Source: EA-27 sp964396265
GTDB lineage: Archaea > Thermoplasmatota > Thermoplasmata > RBG-16-68-12 > EA-27
Length of the DNA: 64,000 nt
NCBI GenBank assembly: GCA_964396265.1
Contig: CAYNEM010000004.1
Location: forward strand, 62,001 to 126,000
Direction: 5' to 3'
How positions within the stretch are numbered: position 1 is the first letter of the stretch; each line of letters begins with the position of its first letter. Under the pieces are notes generated by a model. It ran no database searches. It worked only from the letters and a program-made list of their open reading frames with translations, and was not told the DNA's origin. Shown piece by piece: positions 58,854 through 64,000 of this stretch. The translations under genes and the position numbers were made by a program.

Positions 58854-60761
58854 ATGAGTCTAGAGGACATCCTCAGCGAGGCTAAAGACATTGTCCGCAA
58901 GGTCGTACCTAGCGGAGTCGAGATCACGAACATCGAGTTCGAAGGCCCGGTCCTCGCGATCTACACGAAGAACATGGACGTGTTCGCGGAGAACAACGAC
59001 CTCGTCCGCCAGCTCGCGCAGAGCCTCCGCAAACGCGTGACGATCCGACCGGACCCCTCTCTCCTCTCGCCTCAAGACGAGGCGGAAGCCGTGATCAAGG
59101 AGATCATCCCTGTGGAGGCTCAGATCACGAGCGTGTACTTCGAGGCGGACAGCGGCGAGGTCACGATCGAGGCGCTGTCTCCAGGCCTCGTCATCGGGCG
59201 GCACGGGTCCGTCCTGAACGAGATCAAGAAGCGCGTCGGCTGGGCGCCGAAGGTGGTCCGCACGCCGCCGATCCCATCCAAGACGGTTGAGGAGATCCGC
59301 CAGTACCTGCGGTCCGTGCGCGACGACCGGACGCAGTTCCTCAAGAAGGTCGGCCGGCGGCTCACGCGGGAGCTCGCGACCGGCGAGTCGTGGGTCCGCA
59401 TCACGAGCCTCGGGGGCTACCGCCAGGTCGGGCGTTCCGCGACGCTGATCAACACGCGCGAATCCAAGGTCCTCGTCGACTGCGGCGTCCTCATCTCGGA
59501 GGAGAATGGATCACCCTATCTGAGCGCGCCGGAGGTGATGCCCCTCGAGTCAATCGACGCGGTCGTCATCACGCACGCGCATCTCGATCACTGCGGCCTC
59601 GTTCCCGCCCTGTTCAAGTACGGATACGACGGGCCCGTGTACTCCACGCCGCCGACGCGCGACCTGTCCGCCCTCCTCCAGCTCGACTTCATCAAGGTCG
59701 CGTACGGAGAGGCGCGGAAGTCGCCCTTCGACTCCTCGCACGTCCGGAAGGCCGTGCTGAACACAATCCCCCTCCAGTATGGAGAGACGACGGACATCGC
59801 CCCGGACGTGCGGCTCACCCTGCAGAACGCCGGCCACATCCTGGGCTCGTCCGTGTGTCACTTCCACATCGGCGACGGGCTCTACAACATCGCGATCACG
59901 GGGGACATCAAGTTCGAGAAGACGTGGCTCTTCAATCCGGCGGTGAACAAGTTCCCTCGCCTCGAGACGCTGGTCATGGAGGCGACGTACGGTGGGTATC
60001 ACGACGTGCAGCCGAGCCGTCACGAGGCGAGCACCGAGTTGCGCGAGGTCCTTGAGACCGTGCTCCGTCGGGGCGGCAAGGCACTCATCCCCGTGTTCGC
60101 GGTCGGCCGGTCGCAGGAGGTCATGCTCGTCATCGAGGACCTCATCCGAAGCGGACGGATTCCGGAGGCTCCCATCTATCTCGACGGTATGATCTGGGAG
60201 GCCACGGCGATCCATACCGCCTATCCGGAGTACCTGAACTCCCAGCTGCGGACGCAGATTTTCCAGACGGGCGAGAATCCCTTCCTCTCGCCGGTGTTCA
60301 AGCGCGTGGAGACGAGCGACATGCGCGCGACGATCATCGACGACCCGGAACCGTGCATCGTCCTCGCCACGTCCGGCATGATGTCCGGGGGCCCTGTGCT
60401 CGAGTACTTCAAGCACTGGGCGGACAACCCGAACCACGCGCTCGTGTTCGTGGGCTTCCAGTCCGAGGGCTCCCTCGGCCGGAGGATCCAGCGCGAGGGG
60501 CGCAGCATCACCCTCAGCGACCGGGGGAACCCGATCAACCTACAGATCAAGATGGAGATGATCACGATCGACGGGTTCAGCGGCCACAGCGACCGTCTCC
60601 AGCTCATGGCCTATGTGGGGACGATGGAGCCCCGGCCGGAGCGCGTGATCGTCGGCCATGGGGAGGAGCACAAGTGCTCCGACCTCGCGATGAGCCTGTA
60701 CAAGAAATACGGGATGGAAACGCGGGCTCCGATGAACCTTGAGACGATCCGGCTGAAGTAA
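58854..60761 (+). CDS. fttA: FttA / aCPSF1 ribonuclease with KH domains
   Basis: A 635-residue KH-MBL-beta-CASP nuclease. The first 145 residues hold the KH motifs (LVIGRHGSVLNEIKKR), then the metallo-beta-lactamase core with HAHLDHCG, and the beta-CASP region with TSGMMSGGPVLEYF and GFSGHSDRLQL. This is the archaeal transcription termination factor that cleaves nascent RNA at U-rich sites and is conserved in nearly all archaea. Length and domains are complete. A short gap (36 bases) separates it from proteasome beta. Confidence 0.96.
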   Translation: MSLEDILSEAKDIVRKVVPSGVEITNIEFEGPVLAIYTKNMDVFAENNDLVRQLAQSLRKRVTIRPDPSLLSPQDEAEAVIKEIIPVEAQITSVYFEADSGEVTIEALSPGLVIGRHGSVLNEIKKRVGWAPKVVRTPPIPSKTVEEIRQYLRSVRDDRTQFLKKVGRRLTRELATGESWVRITSLGGYRQVGRSATLINTRESKVLVDCGVLISEENGSPYLSAPEVMPLESIDAVVITHAHLDHCGLVPALFKYGYDGPVYSTPPTRDLSALLQLDFIKVAYGEARKSPFDSSHVRKAVLNTIPLQYGETTDIAPDVRLTLQNAGHILGSSVCHFHIGDGLYNIAITGDIKFEKTWLFNPAVNKFPRLETLVMEATYGGYHDVQPSRHEASTELREVLETVLRRGGKALIPVFAVGRSQEVMLVIEDLIRSGRIPEAPIYLDGMIWEATAIHTAYPEYLNSQLRTQIFQTGENPFLSPVFKRVETSDMRATIIDDPEPCIVLATSGMMSGGPVLEYFKHWADNPNHALVFVGFQSEGSLGRRIQREGRSITLSDRGNPINLQIKMEMITIDGFSGHSDRLQLMAYVGTMEPRPERVIVGHGEEHKCSDLAMSLYKKYGMETRAPMNLETIRLK

Positions 60762-60762
60762 C

Positions 60763-60770
60763 GTTTTATC
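60763..60770 (+). promoter_or_regulatory. TATA-like box for the OB-fold protein
   Basis: GTTTTATC, about 28 nt before the ATG at 60795, directly after the FttA stop. Confidence 0.5.
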
Positions 60771-60794
60771 GGACCGCGCATTGTCTTGGAGGCG

Positions 60795-61256
60795 ATGCGG
60801 GCCGCATTGTATGATCGGGCGAAGGATATGCTCGTTAAGGAAGAGTTCGAATCCCGCGTCCGCTCGAAGATCGAAGAGTGGGGGGCGCTCCTCGACGACG
60901 ACTCCGCCGCGCGACTCGTCCTCGACGAGCTTGGGCGGGGGACCGCCAACTTCCAGACCTTGAAGGAGCTACGCGAAGGCATGGAGGTGACCCTTCGCGT
61001 CCGGGTCGATGGGTTCTCCCCCGTGCGCGAGTTCCGCCGCCAAGACGGTTCACCCGGTCGTGTCATCAACGCGGACATCTCGGACGACACGGGACGCTCT
61101 CGCCTCGTCCTTTGGGACGACGACGTCGCGCTCGTTGAACAGGGGCGCTACCGCCAAGGGATGACGCTTCGCCTCCTCGATTGTTTCGTGCGGGCGTCGC
61201 GCTTTGGAATGGAAGTGTCCCGGGGGAAGTTCGGGGCGATCCTGCCGGAGGCGTGA
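60795..61256 (+). CDS. OB-fold nucleic-acid-binding protein
   Basis: A 153-residue soluble protein. The first 50 residues are helical (DRAKDMLVKEEFESRVRSKI), the rest is an RPA-like OB fold: LREGMEVTLRVRVDGFSPVR, GRVINADISDDTGRSRLVLW and FVRASRFGMEVSRGKFG. It resembles archaeal single-stranded-DNA-binding/RPA-type proteins of one OB fold, though RNA binding is possible. I start at ATG 60795 since a TATA box lies 28 nt upstream. It is directly tail to tail with the thermosome gene, stops abutting. Confidence 0.8.
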   Translation: MRAALYDRAKDMLVKEEFESRVRSKIEEWGALLDDDSAARLVLDELGRGTANFQTLKELREGMEVTLRVRVDGFSPVREFRRQDGSPGRVINADISDDTGRSRLVLWDDDVALVEQGRYRQGMTLRLLDCFVRASRFGMEVSRGKFGAILPEA

Positions 61257-62912
61257 CTACATCATTCCGCCCATGCCGCCCATGCCGGGCGGCATGCCGC
61301 CGTGACCTTCCTCGCCGCCGCCCTTCGGGGCTTCCGTCCGCCTCGAGGCGATGACATCGTCGATCCGGAGGATCATCGTCGCTGCCTCCGTCGCGGACTC
61401 GATCGCCTGCGTCTTTACCCGGAGGGGCTCGATCACGTTCGCCTTTCGCATGTCGGAAGGCTTCCCGGTGAAGACGTCGATCCCCATATGCATCCCCTTT
61501 TTGCCCTCGTGTGCGGACTTGAGCGCGATGATCGTGTCGATCATGTTGAATCCCGCGTTCTCTGCAAGGGTCCACGGGACGATCTCGAGCGCCTTGGAGA
61601 ACGCCTCGATCGCGAGCTGCTCCCGCCCGCCCTGGCTCGCGGCGTAGTCCCGGAGCCGCATGGAGGCTTCCAGGTCGGAGGCGCCGCCACCCGCGAGCAC
61701 CGTGCCGTCCTCGACCGCAGCGCTTGTGACGCGCAGCGCATCGTGCATGATCCGCTCGACTTCCTCGACGACATGTTCCGTGCCGCCACGGATCAGGATC
61801 GATACTGCCTTCGGATTCTTGCAGCCCGTGACGAACGTCATGTCATCGTCCGCGACCTTCTCCTCGTAGACGAGCTTCGCATGGCCCAGGTCCTTCGCGG
61901 AGAGGTCCTCGAGCGCGCTCACGACGCGCCCTCCCGTGGCCCGCGAGAGCGCCTCCATGTCGCTTTCCTTCGCCCGGCGAATCGCGTAGATGCCTTCCTT
62001 CGCGAGGTAGTGCTGGACGAGATCGTCAATCCCCTTCTGGCAGATCACGACGGTCGCCCCAGACTTCTTGATCGTGTCGACGTACGCCTTGAGGGTTCGT
62101 TCCTCCTCCGCGAGGAACTCGCTGAGCTTCGCGGGGTCTCGGATGCGGATTTCCTCGCTGACCTCTGTCTTCTTGACCTCAAGTGCCCGGTTGATGAGCG
62201 CGATTTTCGCATCCTGGACCCGCTCCGGCATTCGCGGGTGGACGCGCTCCTTGTCGAGGACGACGCCGTCGATGAGCTTCGTGCCTTGGATCGTGCCTCC
62301 GTGCTTCTTCTCGACCTTGACGTTGTCGATGTCCGCGCGACGTTCGCCTGCGACCTCTTCGGCCACCGCCAGGACTGCGCGCACGGCGAGGTCTGCGAGG
62401 AAGTCCTTCGCGTCGCCGATCATTCGGCCGCCCATTGCGGTCCGCGCAACGGCCTTCAGGAGGTCCTTGTCCTCTTTCTTCACCGCGAACGCGTTCTCCT
62501 TGAGGACCTGGATTGCGTGATCGGCGGCGAGCTTGTACCCGCGTGCGATGACGGTCGGGTGCACGTCCGCCTCGAGGAGGGATTCCGCCTGCTTGAGCAG
62601 CTCGCCCGCCAGGATGACGGCGGTCGTCGTCCCATCGCCCGCCTCCTGGTCCTGGGTCTTTGCGACCTCGACGATCATCCGCGCGGCGGGATGCTCCACT
62701 TCGATTTCCTTGAGGATCGTCACGCCATCGTTCGTGATCGTCACGTCGCCCAGCGAGTCCACGAGCATCTTGTCCATACCCCGTGGCCCGAGGACGGAGC
62801 GCACGGCGTCCGCCACCGCGCGCGCAGCCGCGATGTTGCTGAACTGTGCTCCCTTGCCTCGGTCGCGGGACGTCCCTTCCTTCAGGATGATAATCTGTTG
62901 GCCCTGCATCAT
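61257..62912 (-). CDS. thsA: Thermosome subunit (group II chaperonin)
   Basis: A 551-residue group II chaperonin. Diagnostic regions are visible: VADAVRSVLGPRGMDKMLVD, GDVTITNDGVTILKE, QDQEAGDGTTTAVILAGELL (nucleotide binding and catalytic Asp), and the Gly/Met-rich tail GMPPGMGGMGGMM. It folds cytosolic proteins inside the double-ring complex. Two start codons (MMQGQQ) are adjacent; either gives the same protein within one residue. The promoter on the minus strand at 62945 gives a leader of about 10 nt with a GGGGGA ribosome-binding site. Confidence 0.97.
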   Translation of the reverse strand: MMQGQQIIILKEGTSRDRGKGAQFSNIAAARAVADAVRSVLGPRGMDKMLVDSLGDVTITNDGVTILKEIEVEHPAARMIVEVAKTQDQEAGDGTTTAVILAGELLKQAESLLEADVHPTVIARGYKLAADHAIQVLKENAFAVKKEDKDLLKAVARTAMGGRMIGDAKDFLADLAVRAVLAVAEEVAGERRADIDNVKVEKKHGGTIQGTKLIDGVVLDKERVHPRMPERVQDAKIALINRALEVKKTEVSEEIRIRDPAKLSEFLAEEERTLKAYVDTIKKSGATVVICQKGIDDLVQHYLAKEGIYAIRRAKESDMEALSRATGGRVVSALEDLSAKDLGHAKLVYEEKVADDDMTFVTGCKNPKAVSILIRGGTEHVVEEVERIMHDALRVTSAAVEDGTVLAGGGASDLEASMRLRDYAASQGGREQLAIEAFSKALEIVPWTLAENAGFNMIDTIIALKSAHEGKKGMHMGIDVFTGKPSDMRKANVIEPLRVKTQAIESATEAATMILRIDDVIASRRTEAPKGGGEEGHGGMPPGMGGMGGMM

Positions 62913-62944
62913 GCTCTGTTCCCCCGGGGGACTAGAGGAGGGCT

Positions 62945-62953
62945 TCTATATGA
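62945..62953 (-). promoter_or_regulatory. TATA-like box for thermosome gene
   Basis: TTCATATAG read on the minus strand, about 33 nt before the ATG at 62912. Confidence 0.6.
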
Positions 62954-63025
62954 AGGCTTTGCACGGCGCAGAGGGATGGGCATCCGATGTCGGGGCGCGG
63001 TCTCCCCGGCTCGGGGTTGCCGCCA

Positions 63026-63035
63026 AATCTATATC
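63026..63035 (+). promoter_or_regulatory. TATA-like box for 51-residue protein
   Basis: AATCTATATC about 30 nt before the ATG at 63062, in a region that is otherwise free of minus-strand genes. Confidence 0.5.
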
Positions 63036-63061
63036 CTCCGTCGACTGTCCCAGGCTCGAGG

Positions 63062-63217
63062 ATGTGCGAAGGATTCTGGGACGCGCGCACCCGGCGCTGG
63101 GTGAGCCTTGAGGAGCTCGAGGAGCGAGATCACGAGACCTCTCTTCTCGAAGGGGTGGCGATTCCGACCATTCTACCGGCGGAGCCGAGGCGCAGGCCCA
63201 CAATGCTACTTCGCTAG
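63062..63217 (+). CDS. 51-residue small protein
   Basis: A short frame with ATG start and its own TATA box. The protein begins MCEGFWDARTRRWVSLEELE, with a Trp-rich N-terminus and an acidic middle (EERDHETSLLEG), ending with an Arg-rich tail. No family is recognised. A longer frame (from 62987) would add 25 Pro/Gly-rich residues, unlikely before the promoter. It is followed by the promoter of the ribosomal operon and might be a leader-like gene; its role is unknown. Confidence 0.45.
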   Translation: MCEGFWDARTRRWVSLEELEERDHETSLLEGVAIPTILPAEPRRRPTMLLR

Positions 63218-63252
63218 TTCTTGTCAGGCTCGCCGAGGTCGCCGTTCGAAAG

Positions 63253-63261
63253 GTACAAATA
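63253..63261 (+). promoter_or_regulatory. TATA-like box for the uL3 operon
   Basis: GTACAAATA. It predicts a transcript starting near 63282 and a leader of about 155 nt before the uL3 ATG, longer than for any other gene here. Confidence 0.45.
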
Positions 63262-63281
63262 GCCAGCCCCGTCTGGCCACG

Positions 63282-63436
63282 CTCCGCCACGCGACCAGAC
63301 GCTCCGGGATACGCACTCGTGCGTCCCACAACGCGGCCCCCGACACTTCTGGGGCTGTCGGCGGCGTCACGGTCTCGTGCGCGAACGGAGGACCCTTCGG
63401 TGTCCCCTGCAGAGGGGATGCCTTTGAGGTACGACG
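63282..63436 (+). promoter_or_regulatory. Structured leader of the uL3 ribosomal operon
   Basis: Several hairpins can be drawn. ACGCA-CTCG-TGCGT (63311-63324) extends with GGG/CCC. GCCCC (63336-63340) can pair with GGGGC (63351-63355), or CGACA (63341-63345) with TGTCG (63356-63360). CCCCT-GCAG-AGGGG lies at 63404-63417, and GGAC with a TTCG loop just before it at about 63389. The two pairings in the middle overlap in space and exclude each other as simple hairpins. No ORF is convincing here, so autoregulation by a ribosomal protein is possible. Confidence 0.4.
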
Positions 63437-64000
63437 ATGCCCAAGGAAGGAAGACCGCGCCATGGGTCCATGGCGTACTGGCACCGGAGCCGCGCGGCCA
63501 GCGAAGTCCCTCACTTCACCTCGTGGCCTGACACGGACGGGGGCGGCCCGAGGCTCCAGGGTTTCGCTGGGTACAAGGCCGGGATGACCCACGCGTTTGT
63601 TGTGGACTATCGTCCAACGAGCACGACCGCGGGCCAGGAGGTCCAGGTCCCTGTGACGGTCATCGAGTGTCCCCCGATGAAGATCGCAGCAATTCGCCTC
63701 TACGAGCGAACCTACGAGGGCCTCCGTTCGAGCGGCGAGGTATGGGCCGAGAAAGTCGATGCAGAGCTCTCGCGAAGGATACCGCTCGCGAAGAAGGCCA
63801 GGCCCGCGGAACCGTGGGGCAAGATCGACATGACCAGGGTAGAAGACGTGCGCGCGCTCACGTACACCCAGCCCTCGCTTGTGACAGGGGTGCCGAAGAA
63901 AGCTCCGGAGCTCATGGAGACCCGAATCGGCGGCGGGACGCTCGAACAGCGGATCGCCTATGCGAAGTCAATCCTCGGGAAGGAGATACGGGTTTCCGAC
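63437..64000 (+). CDS. rpl3: Large-subunit ribosomal protein L3 (uL3), truncated by window edge
   Basis: The first 188 codons are present and no stop is reached. The N-terminus MPKEGRPRHGSMAYWHRSRA, FAGYKAGMTHAFVVD and GIRLYE-like segments (IAAIRLYERTYEG) match archaeal uL3, which is about 330-350 residues. It binds 23S rRNA near the peptidyl transferase centre and the sarcin-ricin loop. In most archaea this gene starts the uL3-uL4-uL23-uL2 operon, which would lie beyond the right edge. The ATG at 63437 is preceded by a structured leader. Confidence 0.95.
   Translation, partial: MPKEGRPRHGSMAYWHRSRAASEVPHFTSWPDTDGGGPRLQGFAGYKAGMTHAFVVDYRPTSTTAGQEVQVPVTVIECPPMKIAAIRLYERTYEGLRSSGEVWAEKVDAELSRRIPLAKKARPAEPWGKIDMTRVEDVRALTYTQPSLVTGVPKKAPELMETRIGGGTLEQRIAYAKSILGKEIRVSD

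Noticed and set aside
60840..60870. GTTCGAATCC motif resembling a tRNA T-loop
   Set aside because: It codes for EEFESRV in the OB-fold gene, and no acceptor or anticodon stem can be drawn around it.
1..64000. CRISPR arrays, insertion sequences, integrase or att sites
   Set aside because: No direct repeats with regular spacing, no transposase- or integrase-like frames and no tRNA gene for an integration site were seen.

Overview
The window looks like part of the chromosome of an uncultivated, GC-rich archaeon, most likely a member of the Thermoplasmatota. The evidence is archaeal throughout: thermosome, proteasome beta subunit, FttA/aCPSF1, RadB, Dph2, archease, L10e/uL16 and uL3, and an isoprenoid set with isopentenyl phosphate kinase, type 2 IPP isomerase and polyprenyl diphosphate synthase. 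A zinc-ferredoxin of the Thermoplasma/Sulfolobus type is also present. Many genes have a TATA-like box about 25-32 nt before the start codon, so short-leader or leaderless transcripts are likely. The phylum assignment is an inference. I recognise no tRNA, rRNA, CRISPR array or insertion sequence.

Left part (1-9.9 kb): an edge-truncated Mrp/Mbh-type antiporter module on the minus strand; a universal stress protein coupled by start-stop overlap to a shortened A-ATPase subunit I; then a redox group of hemerythrin, two-domain multicopper oxidase, three-cupredoxin NirK-type nitrite reductase and zinc-ferredoxin; then NRDE, TPR-like, QueD and cupin genes.

Middle left (10-31 kb) is the accessory part. 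It has a CARDB surface protein followed by a CARDB-membrane-double-winged-helix regulator, a low-coding stretch with a promoter and hairpin, an MBL-rhodanese protein with lost ligands, and an operon of QueC paralog, LigB-like protein and peroxiredoxin. A frameshifted NosD-like protein, IlvE and two enoyl-CoA hydratases come next, then a two-gene operon for very large secreted beta-helix and propeller-like proteins.

Middle right (31-46 kb) is metabolic: a HisA/F-like protein, acetyltransferase, chlorite-dismutase-family protein, lone xanthine/CO-dehydrogenase-type molybdenum subunit, thiolase with DUF35 partner, small zinc-ribbon proteins, MOSC protein, dCMP deaminase, acyl-CoA ligase, enoyl-CoA hydratase and an IPMS/homocitrate-synthase-family enzyme.

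Right part (46-64 kb) is mostly informational and housekeeping: RadB; the IPK-IDI2-prenyl synthase operon; a DUF2182/DUF1326 pair; L10e, Dph2, QueC, QueE, archease, a HAD phosphatase, a mevalonate-phosphate decarboxylase homolog, adenylate kinase, proteasome beta, FttA, an OB-fold protein and thermosome. The start of the uL3 ribosomal operon is preceded by a structured leader.

Three cross-cutting observations stand out. The 7-mer TTGGCGG is strongly over-represented on both strands. Two genes have homologous N-termini that line up with an ACG codon. Three genes appear to carry single-base frameshifts, two of them in G homopolymers, so some indels may be assembly errors.
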